In this document: piece after piece, positions 1-8,905 of the stretch
How the letters are laid out: every line of letters starts with the position of its first letter
How positions within the stretch are numbered: the stretch's first letter is position 1
NCBI GenBank assembly: GCA_958367245.1
Contig: CATXEA010000014.1
Coordinates: forward strand, 1-64,000
Origin: an uncultured Blautia sp.
Lineage (GTDB): Bacteria; Bacillota; Clostridia; Lachnospirales; Lachnospiraceae
Length of the DNA stretch: 64,000 nucleotides
Direction of reading: 5' to 3'
Notes under the pieces: model-generated
What the model saw: only the letters and a program-made list of their open reading frames with translations
Told to the model about the DNA's origin: nothing
Databases searched by the model: none
Program-made: the position numbers and the translations under genes

Positions 1-245
1 CTCCCTTCCACAGCTGGTTTCTTATTTCCGGAAAACGTTCGAATAGTTTTCTGCCAGTGATCGCCTTCACCACATTCGAATAAATGAACGGTAAAGCCCT
101 TATCCTCAGCAATCTGCTGCACCAGTTCCTGCAGGTATTCTTCAATTTCCGGGGTTAATATCTTCCGCCGGTATTTCACTGACCATACCATATGGTAATT
201 AATATTACACACACAAGTCCTATAATGTATTAGATTTTCTTTCAT
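1..245 (-). pseudogene. tnpA: IS200/IS605-family Y1 transposase (TnpA), decayed and cut by window edge
   Basis: The reading frame opens with ATG at 245 and runs off the left edge. Its N-terminal part (YHMVWSVKYRRK, then LTPEIEEYLQEL) is typical of the small single-strand transposases of IS200/IS605. Around 61-85 the coding frame shifts: after the VHLFE segment, family-like sequence (VVKAITGRKLFERFPEIRN) continues in another frame. The stretch that should carry the HUH metal-binding motif (GDHVH-type) is missing, so an internal out-of-frame deletion has removed a catalytic site. Product inferred inactive. No tnpB is visible. Confidence 0.75.
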
Positions 246-624
246 GCATATAGTATAACACAGTGGGCAAAAACACGCAATGATTTATCGAACATATTTT
301 CGATTCTTTATATATCTGTTACAGCATTAAGGAGGAAAAAAATAGTAGGGAGAAAATACAAATAATGTTAAATGGGGATTATGAATGCTATTTCCTTTGT
401 GCAGATATGCACAATCCTGCACTTTCATCTCGGTAATTGAATTGCCGAGAATTCCCGCATATTGTCCCAACCGTCCCAATACCGATATTCTTTTTAACCT
501 CTTTCTTATCTTTTCAATCTGTGATATTCTGATACATAATTCAAGTCGAATGCACATGAGACTTGGCGCTCGCTGTTGTTTCTTCAATCACCTCCGGCGA
601 GAATTACAGAAAGGACCCTACGAT
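246..624. other. Intergenic region, 379 bp
   Basis: AT-rich spacer between the transposase remnant and the response regulator. I see no convincing gene; the frame running into the regulator from 385 lacks a ribosome site and regulator-like sequence. An AAGGAGG-like string near 329-335 has no ATG behind it. It probably holds the regulator's promoter, but no clear -35/-10 pair stands out. Confidence 0.4.
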
Positions 625-1320
625 ATGAAACAAAAAATACTTGTAATTGAAGACGATTCAGATATCAATTCTCTTTTAAAGAGGATTTTGGAAAAAGAAG
701 GATATGAAGTAGAGACTGCCTTTTCCGGTACGGAAGGAAAATTGCTTCTCTCCATGCAGGAATTTGATCTGGTACTCACAGATCTGATGCTTCCCGGCAT
801 GTCCGGAGAAGAACTCCTTACAGAGCTTCGCCGTACCCGTCATATGCCGGTCATTGCCCTGTCTGCAAAGGCAGGACTGGAAGATAAGGTTCATGTGCTC
901 GGTCTGGGAGCAGACGATTATATCACAAAGCCCTTCGAAAAACAGGAGCTTCTTGCAAGAGTGCAGGCTCAGCTTCGCCGGGCAGGCGCATATTCCTCTC
1001 CCCAGACTCCCCTGCATGAAAAATCCGAGCCTCTCACCTGCAAGGATTTAATCCTTTATCCGGAATATTGCAAAGTAACCCTCAAAGGGCAGGAGCTTTG
1101 CCTTACCACCCATGAATTTCAGATTTTAAAGGTTTTTATGGCTCATCCCCAAAAGGTCTTTTCCAAGGAAGCCCTCTATCAGGCGGTCTGGAATCAGGAT
1201 GCCTTTGTGGAGGATAATTCTGTCAGCGTACATATCAGCAATCTCCGAAAAAAAATCGCCGCTGTTACAGATGAAGAATATATAAAGACTGTATGGGGAC
1301 TTGGATATAAAATTCTTTAA
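625..1320 (+). CDS. OmpR/PhoB-type response regulator
   Basis: Two-component response regulator of 231 residues. The receiver domain spans about 1-115, with the acidic pair E9-D10-D11, phospho-acceptor D53 (in VLTDLMLPG) and the conserved lysine in YITKPFE. A winged-helix DNA-binding domain occupies about 135-230 (TTHEFQIL, VSVHISNLRKKI, TVWGLGYKI). The ATG at 625 is chosen because AGAAAGGA lies just upstream and receiver homology begins at once; the longer frame from 385 lacks both. The ABC transporter and histidine kinase genes follow on the same strand, so it likely pairs with that kinase and controls the transporter. The signal sensed cannot be read from sequence. Confidence 0.93.
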   Translation: MKQKILVIEDDSDINSLLKRILEKEGYEVETAFSGTEGKLLLSMQEFDLVLTDLMLPGMSGEELLTELRRTRHMPVIALSAKAGLEDKVHVLGLGADDYITKPFEKQELLARVQAQLRRAGAYSSPQTPLHEKSEPLTCKDLILYPEYCKVTLKGQELCLTTHEFQILKVFMAHPQKVFSKEALYQAVWNQDAFVEDNSVSVHISNLRKKIAAVTDEEYIKTVWGLGYKIL

Positions 1321-1439
1321 ACTTTCTTTATCTTTTCCAAAGGACTGCTTAGAACTTTTCCTTTATGATAAGTTTCAGTACAGGGAACAGCAAAGACAAC
1401 TGCAATACCATTTCCCTGCAAAAGAAAGGAGTACAAACC

Positions 1440-2363
1440 ATGCAGGATGCAATTCTTACTATGAACCACATAAACAAATCCTACGGGAATACACAGGTCC
1501 TTAACAATATTGATATGGAAATTCCCCGAGGCGCAATCTACGGACTTGTTGGCAGCAACGGAGCCGGCAAATCCACTCTGATGCGCATTATATCCGGTCA
1601 GACACAATGCAGCAGCGGAACTTTTTCCCTTTTCGGAGAAACAGTAGACAATAATCACCCGAAAGTCCGCCATCGTATCGGAACGCTGATTGAGAATCCC
1701 GGCTTCATCCATCATATGACTGCCGCCCAGAATCTTGAATATTTCCGTATTCAGTTTGGCGTCCCCGGCAAAGAACGGGTAGACGAGCTTCTCAATCTGG
1801 TGGGGCTTTCCCATGCAGGAAAGAAAAAATACAAAAACTTCTCTATGGGAATGAAACAAAGGCTTGGACTTGCTCTGGCTCTGCTTCATTCCCCCGAGTT
1901 TCTGATTCTGGACGAGCCCATCAACGGTCTGGATCCTGAAGGCATCAGGGAATTGAGAAATCTTTTTCTGGAACTGAATCAGAAAAGAAATATCACCCTG
2001 CTGATTTCCAGTCATATTTTGTCAGAATTGGAAAATATAGCTACGGAATACGCTTTCCTTTCTGAAGGAAACCTTCTGGAACAGATTTCTGCCAGAGAAC
2101 TTCAGAAAAAATGCAGCGCCTACATTGATCTCGAGGTAAGCGACGCCAGACAAATGTGTACCGTTCTGGAAATAGAGCTTAACATCCACGATTATCAGGT
2201 GCATCCTCAGGGACATATTCATATTTTTCATGCTATGGGACGTGAAGAAGAAATCACACGAACTGCCATCCTGAAGGATGTTTCTGTCAAATCCATTTCC
2301 AAACATTCCGATGCTCTGGAAACTTATTATATGCGTTTAGTGGGAGGGAAAAAAGATGTTTAA
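1440..2363 (+). CDS. ABC transporter ATP-binding protein (BcrA/lantibiotic-immunity-like)
   Basis: ATPase subunit of an ABC-2 type transporter, 307 residues. Walker A GSNGAGKST is at residues 38-46, the signature is FSMGMKQR rather than LSGGQ, and Walker B is LILDEPINGLD. The SMGM signature and the roughly 90-residue C-terminal extension are usual for the BcrA/CcmA group that removes antimicrobial peptides. Start is ATG 1440 after AAGAAAGGAG. The stop overlaps the permease start by 8 bp, so the two are translationally coupled. Substrate unknown; a peptide antibiotic is inferred from family and from the linked two-component system. Confidence 0.9.
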   Translation: MQDAILTMNHINKSYGNTQVLNNIDMEIPRGAIYGLVGSNGAGKSTLMRIISGQTQCSSGTFSLFGETVDNNHPKVRHRIGTLIENPGFIHHMTAAQNLEYFRIQFGVPGKERVDELLNLVGLSHAGKKKYKNFSMGMKQRLGLALALLHSPEFLILDEPINGLDPEGIRELRNLFLELNQKRNITLLISSHILSELENIATEYAFLSEGNLLEQISARELQKKCSAYIDLEVSDARQMCTVLEIELNIHDYQVHPQGHIHIFHAMGREEEITRTAILKDVSVKSISKHSDALETYYMRLVGGKKDV

Positions 2364-3126
2364 TTATATAAGAAGTGAATGGTATCTGATTCGCCACAAC
2401 CGGTCTTTTCTTGTTTCTGTTGGTTGTATGGCAGGGCTTATGCTCCTGTTAATCCTTTTGGCTTATTACAGCTTTGTTACCTTCGAAAAAAACGGTTCCG
2501 AGAGTTTCTATCTGTCTCTGCTGTATACAACAGGTACTTCTTTTTTTGCTCCTGTCACTCTGATTATTTCCGGAAGTCTTGAAAATGATGAATTCAAAAA
2601 ACATCATACTCTGAAATCTTCCGTATCCTTTGGATTTTCCAGAGAGGAGCTTTACCTCGGAAAACTGTTCGCACAATTGAGCGCCTGTACTCTTGCCTAT
2701 GTATCTCTGGCCCTTTTTTATTTTGTTACAGGGCTTTTATTCCTTGGAGTGCCGGACTCTGATTCTGTCATTTTTTATATCCGGGCGCTTTTGGGAATAT
2801 ATCCTCTGTGTCTTGGTTTTTATGCAATGGTCTTCTGCTTTCTCCTTAATCTCGGAGGAGGATGGGGCGGTGTTTTAGCTGCTCTTGGAGCCACTTACGG
2901 ACTTCCCTATTTATTTTTATTCCTTGGTCAGAAAGTACCTCTTCTGCAGATTCCGGCATACTATAATCCGGTAAATATGATGAAGACCCAGTGGACCGAT
3001 CACTCAGCCTTCTTTTATTGGGATACGCCGTCCGGAATGGGGCTTTGCTATCTGACTGCCGCTGTTTACTTTATTCTTTTTACAGCCATCGGTCTTTACT
3101 GGTTTAAAAAGAGAGAAATCCGCTGA
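2356..3126 (+). CDS. ABC-2 type permease
   Basis: Membrane partner of the preceding ATPase, 256 residues with about six hydrophobic segments. The first follows an N-terminal cytoplasmic stretch (FNYIRSEWYLIRHNR), a layout typical of ABC-2 permeases. The C-terminus is a basic cytoplasmic tail (YWFKKREIR). The ATG overlaps the ATPase stop. The sequence is poorly conserved in this class, so assignment rests on topology and context; there is no evidence for the substrate. Confidence 0.85.
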   Translation: MFNYIRSEWYLIRHNRSFLVSVGCMAGLMLLLILLAYYSFVTFEKNGSESFYLSLLYTTGTSFFAPVTLIISGSLENDEFKKHHTLKSSVSFGFSREELYLGKLFAQLSACTLAYVSLALFYFVTGLLFLGVPDSDSVIFYIRALLGIYPLCLGFYAMVFCFLLNLGGGWGGVLAALGATYGLPYLFLFLGQKVPLLQIPAYYNPVNMMKTQWTDHSAFFYWDTPSGMGLCYLTAAVYFILFTAIGLYWFKKREIR

Positions 3127-3160
3127 TACAAAAAATCCATACCACTTGGGGAGGTATATC

Positions 3161-4063
3161 ATGCTTATTCTTCTATGTATTTTTCTTGGAGTTTCCGCAC
3201 TGTTTGTTATTCTGAAGCTTCACGGACTTCATAAAGCCCTGAAGAAGCTTACAGCCGAACTCCGGGAAATCAATCAGGATGAACCTGTTCACCGTCATCT
3301 TCAGCTTCCGGTTCCTGACCGGGAGCTGGAGCTGTTTGCCGAGGAATTAAATCGCTATCTTTCCTGTTCCTTTGACAGAAGCTTTGCACAAAAAAAGCGG
3401 GAACAGGACGTCCGCAGGGAAATCACAAATATTTCCCATGACCTGCGTACTCCGCTTACCAGTATCCTTGGCTATCTGGAGCTTCTGGAAGACAGTCCTC
3501 TTTCTCCTGAACAGCAGGAATATCTGGAAATCATCCATAACCGTTCCAGTCATTTAAACACCCTGATTTCCCAACTTTATGAATACGTTCGTCTGGAAAG
3601 CCGGGAACTGAAACTGAATATAGAGACTCTGGACCTCCGTCTTCTGCTTCAGGAGCATTTGCTGTCCTTTTATCAGGAATTTGAAGCAAAAGGAATTTCA
3701 CTTATTCCCCGGCTTCCAAAAGAACCTGTTTTGGTTCGTGCAGATTCGGATGCTCTTATGAGGATTCTTCATAATCTCACCTCCAATCTTTTAAAATATG
3801 GAGCAGGCACTGCTGCTGTCTCTCTGACCTCCACCCCAAAAGAAGCCATCCTCACCTGTTCCAATCAGGCTTCGGATTTGACAGAAGACAATGCCGCCCA
3901 TCTTTTTGACCCGTTCTATACTGCCGACAATGCCCGCACTACACAAAAAAGCGGTCTTGGCATGACAGTGTCCAGACTTCTTCTGGAACAGATGGGCGGA
4001 AGCATGGACGCCCATCTGGAAAACGGAATCCTGACTATCACCTGCCGCTGGGTCGCTGCATAA
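3161..4063 (+). CDS. Sensor histidine kinase with short membrane anchor
   Basis: Histidine kinase of 300 residues. A single N-terminal membrane helix (residues 1-20) is followed by a linker, then the H-box with phospho-acceptor H93 (ISHDLRTPLTS), the N-box (ILHNLTSNLLKYG) and the G-box (SGLGMTVSRLLLEQMGG). With one helix and no extracellular loop it belongs to the intramembrane-sensing type, whose kinases commonly read transporter flux. ATG 3161 is used because GGGGAGG (3148-3154) precedes it; an upstream in-frame TTG at 3146 contributes the ribosome site itself. It ends only 8 bp before the opposing gene's stop. Confidence 0.9.
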   Translation: MLILLCIFLGVSALFVILKLHGLHKALKKLTAELREINQDEPVHRHLQLPVPDRELELFAEELNRYLSCSFDRSFAQKKREQDVRREITNISHDLRTPLTSILGYLELLEDSPLSPEQQEYLEIIHNRSSHLNTLISQLYEYVRLESRELKLNIETLDLRLLLQEHLLSFYQEFEAKGISLIPRLPKEPVLVRADSDALMRILHNLTSNLLKYGAGTAAVSLTSTPKEAILTCSNQASDLTEDNAAHLFDPFYTADNARTTQKSGLGMTVSRLLLEQMGGSMDAHLENGILTITCRWVAA

Positions 4064-4071
4064 TATTTTGT

Positions 4072-6612
4072 TTATTCTTCTCCGTCTGTAAACTCAATCG
4101 GCTCTGTTTCGTAAATGAATTTAACATTTCCGTCCATACCGTGTTTTCTGTCGGTGAAAGTTGTATATTGAGCCTCTGAAGAACTGATTGCCTCGAAGCG
4201 GTCCAGAAGGTCGCGGAATTTTTCATTTAAGGTATCGTTTAATTTCTGGATTCCTTCTTCATGGAATTTATTCTGTCCGTCTTTGAGTTCAACTGCTCCG
4301 TCCTTTAATTCTTTAATTCCATCCTTTAACTGTACGCTGCCGTCTGAAAGTTTCGATGTTCCCGCAGACAGTTCTTTTGTTCCAGATACAAGGCTTGATG
4401 TTCCGCTCTTTAATTCAGATGCGCCCTGAGCCAGAGTTTCTGAACCTGTCGCCAGTTTTGATGCTCCTCCTGTCAGTTCACCGCTCTTGGATGAAAGCTG
4501 GCTTGCACCTGTTTCCAGCGCCCCTGTATTCGCAGCCAGAGTGCCTACGCCGCTCTGAAGCTGACCTGTTGCCTCACTGATCTGGGAAAGCCCTGCTGTC
4601 ACGCTGTCCTTTGCATCCTGAAGCTTCTTCGCCCCATCAAGAAGAGCCTGCGCATTTTTATTATTTTCTCCCTGAAGAGCCGCAAGTCCTGCTGTAATCG
4701 TTTTTCCTGATTCTGCCAGCTTGTTGGCTCCCTGAACCAATTTATCCGTATCTGCCTGTGCAAGCTTACTGTATCCGTCCTGCAATGTCTGGTTCGCGCT
4801 TTCAAGCTGCGCCGCTCCCTGAGTAAGAGCCCCGATTCCTTCCAGTCCGCCTGCATTCTGGGAAAGACCGGACAAAACGCCGGATATAGTCGTCATACTT
4901 TCAGAAGCTGTTCCCATATCTGCAGAAAGCTGTCCGCCTGCGCTGGCTGCCGCAGAAGATGCCGCTTCTGCCTGACCGTAAAGAGACGCTGCAATTGCTG
5001 CCAGTCCGCTTGTGTCAATACCGGTTTCTCCATCCTCCGAAGCCGGTACAGAAGCAATCCATGACTCAATCTGCGCAGCCGCAGACTGCATGGCTGCGGC
5101 ATCTGTTCCCAGCGCCGTCGCCATAGTCTGACCCTGAACTGCCGCATCTCCCATAGCTGCCGCTGCATTTGCTCCAGCCTGAGTAACCTGTTCTGTCGCT
5201 GTTCCCACACTTTCCGCCAAACTTCCAAGCTTACCTGCCGCCTCCTGGATTCCGGCAACCTCTGTGCTGATTCCCGGCACAATCTGTCCCACTCCGCCTA
5301 TCAGCTCCTGAATTCCGCCAGCATACTGTCCTACGCCATTTGCCAGAGTATTTACGCCATTTACATATTCTGAAAGTCCGCCTGCAAGAGTCGATGCTCC
5401 ATTTACATAATTTGTAAGCCCGCCTGCAAGCGCATCTCCGCCGGCCACATAAGTTTCCACACCTTTTTTCAGGGTATTCATTCCCTGTGCATACTCGCCC
5501 ATTTTTTCATCCAGAGTGCTGACGCCGCCGGTAAACTGTTTCACACCGGAAGAAAGCGCATCTGCTCCTGAAGTATAGGCACTGACGCCGCTGCTTAAGG
5601 TTTCAGCCCCTTTATTCAGCTCCTGTGCGCCGCTGTTAAGCTTATCAGCGCCCTCGTCAAGTTTAGTTGCTCCATTGTCAAGCTCTGATACCCCTGAACA
5701 GAGCGTTCCGATTCCTTCATAAAACTCCTGATATTTTTCATCGAGCGTTTCTGTTCCGTCAGAAAGCTTCTTTGTTCCGTCTACCAGCTTTAAGGACGCC
5801 TCCTTTAAATCCTCCAGCGCATCCTTAAGGTCATCCAGTCCGCTCATCTCACCCAGATCAAGATTTTCAAACATATCTGTTACTGCCATGGTAAATACAG
5901 GGTCCATCTCACATTCCGTTACATCGGCTTCCATTGTAAACCCTTCCGGAATTGTAATTTCTTTGGCAATATCCTCCGGCATATTAAGGCTTTCTTTTAA
6001 ACCGGGCATTGCAATTCCGGCAATCATTTCCCTGTTTCCGTCGGAAACGACCTTTCCGTTATCAATCGTTACATTTGTAAATTTATCTGCCGGAAGGAAC
6101 ATTCCGGATACCATGACGAAGGGTGAATAAATCTCCGTTTTTTTACCATTTATAGTTTTTACTGTCTTTGCGCTGTTTGTGTAAGACACAACCATTTTCA
6201 GATGACCGCTCTTGCCCGCCAGCTCCTGAGGCGTTATTTCCGCCCCGTCCAGATAATATTTGATGTCCATCTTCACAGGAAGCTCTTTGCCCGAAGTTCC
6301 CTGATAATAAATATCAGCTCCCTCAGTATCCCAGGTAAGGTCTTTTCCATTCTGGGTAAAAGTTTCATCGCCCTTAATATTCTTAATATTTTCCAAATCT
6401 GAGGAATCTTGAAGCTGTTCTGAGGAAGCTCCTGAATTTTTCAGCCAGTCGGAGACTGTCACCTCTTTTACCTCACCGTCTGCAGTTGTATTTACATAAA
6501 CGGTTTCTTCTTTATATACGGTACCGTCTGCTGCAAGAACGGGGTATGCGCTTAAAACTGCTGTCATTCCTGCTGCCAGAGCTGTGATTGCTTTCTTTCT
6601 GTTTCGATTCAT
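4072..6612 (-). CDS. Large exported heptad-repeat protein (YhgE/Pip-related repeat)
   Basis: Protein of 846 residues with a Sec signal peptide (basic MNRNRKK, hydrophobic core, AxA-like cleavage near residue 28). After an N-terminal globular region (about 30-260), residues about 270-820 are dominated by degenerate seven-residue repeats with Leu and Gly at fixed spacing (LSSGVSAYTSGADALSSGV and so on), interrupted by an Ala/Ser-rich stretch. This repeat is seen in YhgE/Pip-type proteins, but those carry membrane segments at both ends and none is visible at this C-terminus. It lies 13 bp behind the MMPL exporter gene and is presumably co-transcribed, so it may act as its extracellular partner; that role is inference. 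Confidence 0.75.
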   Translation of the reverse strand: MNRNRKKAITALAAGMTAVLSAYPVLAADGTVYKEETVYVNTTADGEVKEVTVSDWLKNSGASSEQLQDSSDLENIKNIKGDETFTQNGKDLTWDTEGADIYYQGTSGKELPVKMDIKYYLDGAEITPQELAGKSGHLKMVVSYTNSAKTVKTINGKKTEIYSPFVMVSGMFLPADKFTNVTIDNGKVVSDGNREMIAGIAMPGLKESLNMPEDIAKEITIPEGFTMEADVTECEMDPVFTMAVTDMFENLDLGEMSGLDDLKDALEDLKEASLKLVDGTKKLSDGTETLDEKYQEFYEGIGTLCSGVSELDNGATKLDEGADKLNSGAQELNKGAETLSSGVSAYTSGADALSSGVKQFTGGVSTLDEKMGEYAQGMNTLKKGVETYVAGGDALAGGLTNYVNGASTLAGGLSEYVNGVNTLANGVGQYAGGIQELIGGVGQIVPGISTEVAGIQEAAGKLGSLAESVGTATEQVTQAGANAAAAMGDAAVQGQTMATALGTDAAAMQSAAAQIESWIASVPASEDGETGIDTSGLAAIAASLYGQAEAASSAAASAGGQLSADMGTASESMTTISGVLSGLSQNAGGLEGIGALTQGAAQLESANQTLQDGYSKLAQADTDKLVQGANKLAESGKTITAGLAALQGENNKNAQALLDGAKKLQDAKDSVTAGLSQISEATGQLQSGVGTLAANTGALETGASQLSSKSGELTGGASKLATGSETLAQGASELKSGTSSLVSGTKELSAGTSKLSDGSVQLKDGIKELKDGAVELKDGQNKFHEEGIQKLNDTLNEKFRDLLDRFEAISSSEAQYTTFTDRKHGMDGNVKFIYETEPIEFTDGEE

Positions 6613-6625
6613 AACTCAACACTCC

Positions 6626-8701
6626 TTATTTATTTTTCTTTTTACGAAAACCACATGAAGTTCTGCAAATGATAGGGTCAAAAATCATGAACATTGCCGG
6701 AAGTACCAGCAGAACCACCAGCGTACTGATTACAGCTCCTCTTGACAGAAGATTCGTAATACCGCTGATCATATCTACCTTTGAATACAGGCCTACCCCA
6801 AATGTTGCTGCAAAGAAGCTGCATCCGCTGATAATGATTGATTTCATTGAAGTACGGTGTGCAATGGATATCGCTTCTTTCTTTGACTTTCCAAGCCCTC
6901 TTTCCTTCTGATATCTGCTTGTCATAAGAATCGCATAATCGACCGTTGCGCCAAGCTGAATCGTTCCAATTACAACGCCTGCCACAAAGACAAGGGTTGT
7001 TCCCTGATAATAAGGAATCGCCATATTCACGCAGATGGCAAATTCAATTACAGCTACCAGTATGATAGGCAGGGAAATCGATTTAAACACAATCATAATA
7101 ATGAGGAAAATAGCTGCTACAGAAATGATATTTACATTTCTGAAATCCACATCTGTAACATCGGCAAGGTCTTTTGTCAGTGGCGCTTCCCCGATTACCA
7201 TAGAACCCGGACTGTATTTCTTTACGATTTTCTGAATTTCCGCAATCTGATTGTTTACCTCGTCTGTTGCAGTTTCATATTGGGAGCAGATAAACTGAAG
7301 CTCGTACTTATCGCTTCTCAACATCTTTTTTACATCCTTCGGAATCATGGAATCCGGCAGCGCAGGTCCTACAAAGGAATCCATTCCCAATGCCCAGCGC
7401 ACTCCGTCTACATTCTTCAGTTCAGCCAGCATCTCGCTTTTATCTTTAGCTTCCAGACCGTTTTCCAGAAGAACCATATGTATATTACTCATGTCAAAGG
7501 TATCTTTTAATTTTGCGTTTGCCACATTGCTGTCAAGGTCTGCCGGAAGGGATTTATCAATATTGTAATAAACCTCTGTATGACCGTTTCCGTATATTGC
7601 CGGATATAAAAGCACAAGGAAAATCACCAGCCACACCTTATAATGTTTTGTTATAAATGCAGATGCTTTGGAAAAATCCGGGAGCAATGCCTTATGTTTT
7701 GTTTTTTCAATTGCTTTGTCAAAAATAAGAATCATGGACGGAAGAAGCGTTACGCAGCAGATTACGCCGATGACAACTCCCTTAGCCATAACAATTCCCA
7801 TATCTTTTCCAAGTGTGAAGCTCATAAAGCACAGGGCAATGAAGCCTGCCACTGTTGTCACGGAGCTGCCCACTACTGATTTGAATGTATTGGAAATAGC
7901 ATGTGCCATAGCCCGTTCGTTTTCTCCCGGGAATCTCTCTTTGTTTTCCTCATAACAGTTTACCAGGAAAATGGAGTAGTCCATGGTAACTCCCAACTGC
8001 AGTACGGCTGTCAGAGCCTTTGTAATATACGAAATCTCACCAAGAAATACGTTGCTTCCCAGATTGTAAAGGACTGCGATTCCGATACTCAAAAGGAACA
8101 AGACCGGAACTACTAAAGAGTCCATTGCCAAAATCAGCACAATCAGGGAAAGTCCTGCAGCAATCACAACATATGCCGGCATTTCTTTGATGGCAAGACT
8201 TTTAATGTCTGTAATGATACCTGTCATACCGCTGAGGAAGCAGCGGTTTGCCGTAATTTTGCGGAGTTCTGTAAGCGCTTCCATAGACTCGTCGGAAGAA
8301 GTCGTATTGTCAAACAGCGCGATCATCATTGTCGCGTTCCCGTTGAAAAACGCCTCTCTCAAATCTTTCGGCAGCATTTCCACAGGTACGCTTAAATCCA
8401 TAATGTCGTCATACCAGAGAACGTCTTTTACATGGTCTACCGCTTCAATTTCATCCTTCAATGCAGCCGCATCCTTTAGCTCCATATCTTCAACTACAAC
8501 CATAGAAAAAGCGCCCATACCGAATTCATCTACAAGGATATCCTGCCCTTTCACAGTTTCCAGATCATCCGGCAGATAACTTAAGATGTCGTAATTGATT
8601 CTTGTTGCCGCTATTCCCATACAGGAGGGAATAATCAGCAGCAATCCGATAAAAAGGATCAGCTTCTTATGCTTTGCAATCCATTTTCCTGTCTTAATCA
8701 T
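6626..8701 (-). CDS. MMPL/RND-family membrane transporter
   Basis: Integral membrane protein of 691 residues built as two homologous halves. Each has one helix, a large extracytoplasmic domain (about 40-190 and 370-510) and a five-helix bundle, giving about twelve membrane segments. This is the MMPL/RND arrangement (Asp in TMDYSIFL and TVDYAILM) used for proton-driven export of lipids or hydrophobic drugs. ATG 8701 is preferred (AGGAAAG upstream); an upstream in-frame TTG at 8740 would fall inside an operator. The divergent TetR gene and palindromes indicate local repression. Substrate unknown. Confidence 0.9.
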   Translation of the reverse strand: MIKTGKWIAKHKKLILFIGLLLIIPSCMGIAATRINYDILSYLPDDLETVKGQDILVDEFGMGAFSMVVVEDMELKDAAALKDEIEAVDHVKDVLWYDDIMDLSVPVEMLPKDLREAFFNGNATMMIALFDNTTSSDESMEALTELRKITANRCFLSGMTGIITDIKSLAIKEMPAYVVIAAGLSLIVLILAMDSLVVPVLFLLSIGIAVLYNLGSNVFLGEISYITKALTAVLQLGVTMDYSIFLVNCYEENKERFPGENERAMAHAISNTFKSVVGSSVTTVAGFIALCFMSFTLGKDMGIVMAKGVVIGVICCVTLLPSMILIFDKAIEKTKHKALLPDFSKASAFITKHYKVWLVIFLVLLYPAIYGNGHTEVYYNIDKSLPADLDSNVANAKLKDTFDMSNIHMVLLENGLEAKDKSEMLAELKNVDGVRWALGMDSFVGPALPDSMIPKDVKKMLRSDKYELQFICSQYETATDEVNNQIAEIQKIVKKYSPGSMVIGEAPLTKDLADVTDVDFRNVNIISVAAIFLIIMIVFKSISLPIILVAVIEFAICVNMAIPYYQGTTLVFVAGVVIGTIQLGATVDYAILMTSRYQKERGLGKSKKEAISIAHRTSMKSIIISGCSFFAATFGVGLYSKVDMISGITNLLSRGAVISTLVVLLVLPAMFMIFDPIICRTSCGFRKKKNK

Positions 8702-8733
8702 AATTTTCCCATCTTTCCTTTTTCTTTTATTAA

Positions 8734-8746
8734 TGACCAACAGTCA
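8734..8746. promoter_or_regulatory. TetR-type operator, site 1 (TGAC-N5-GTCA)
   Basis: TGACCAACAGTCA. First of three 13-bp palindromes sharing TGAC-N5-GTCA in the divergent region; lies in the leader of the MMPL gene. Confidence 0.75.
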
Positions 8747-8763
8747 TTTATATTGTATGGAGT

Positions 8764-8792
8764 GTTATACATCAAAAATGACTGTTAGTCAA
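8764..8792 (-). promoter_or_regulatory. Sigma-A promoter of the MMPL/repeat-protein operon
   Basis: On the minus strand TTGACT (8792-8787) and TATAAC (8769-8764) are separated by 17 bp. The -35 hexamer overlaps operator 8779-8791, and operator 8734-8746 lies just after the expected start site, so a bound repressor would block polymerase twice. Confidence 0.75.
8779..8791. promoter_or_regulatory. TetR-type operator, site 2 (TGAC-N5-GTCA)
   Basis: TGACTGTTAGTCA. Its complement, TGACTAACAGTCA, matches site 1 at 12 of 13 positions. Overlaps the -35 of the MMPL promoter. Confidence 0.8.
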
Positions 8793-8825
8793 TCTTTTTT
8801 CGGCATTTCACAAAAAATTAACATA

Positions 8826-8853
8826 TTGACTTATAGTCAGTTTTATATACAAT
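8826..8853 (+). promoter_or_regulatory. Promoter of the tetR gene
   Basis: TTGACT (8826-8831), 16-bp spacer, TACAAT (8848-8853). Operator site 3 lies across the -35. Confidence 0.65.
8827..8839. promoter_or_regulatory. TetR-type operator, site 3 (TGAC-N5-GTCA)
   Basis: TGACTTATAGTCA. Overlaps the -35 of the tetR promoter, implying autoregulation. Confidence 0.75.
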
Positions 8854-8905
8854 AGGGATATATAAGTTTTTCACGAAAGGAAATTGCAGAGGAGGCAAAT
8901 TTCAA

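Noticed and set aside
385..624. Open frame extending the response regulator upstream by 80 residues
   Set aside because: No ribosome site at 385, sequence is unlike receiver domains, and AGAAAGGA plus ATG at 625 matches the family start.
4072..6612. Heptad-repeat protein as a methyl-accepting or phage tape-measure protein
   Set aside because: No HAMP or signalling domain, and no phage genes nearby; signal peptide and MMPL linkage favour an envelope role.
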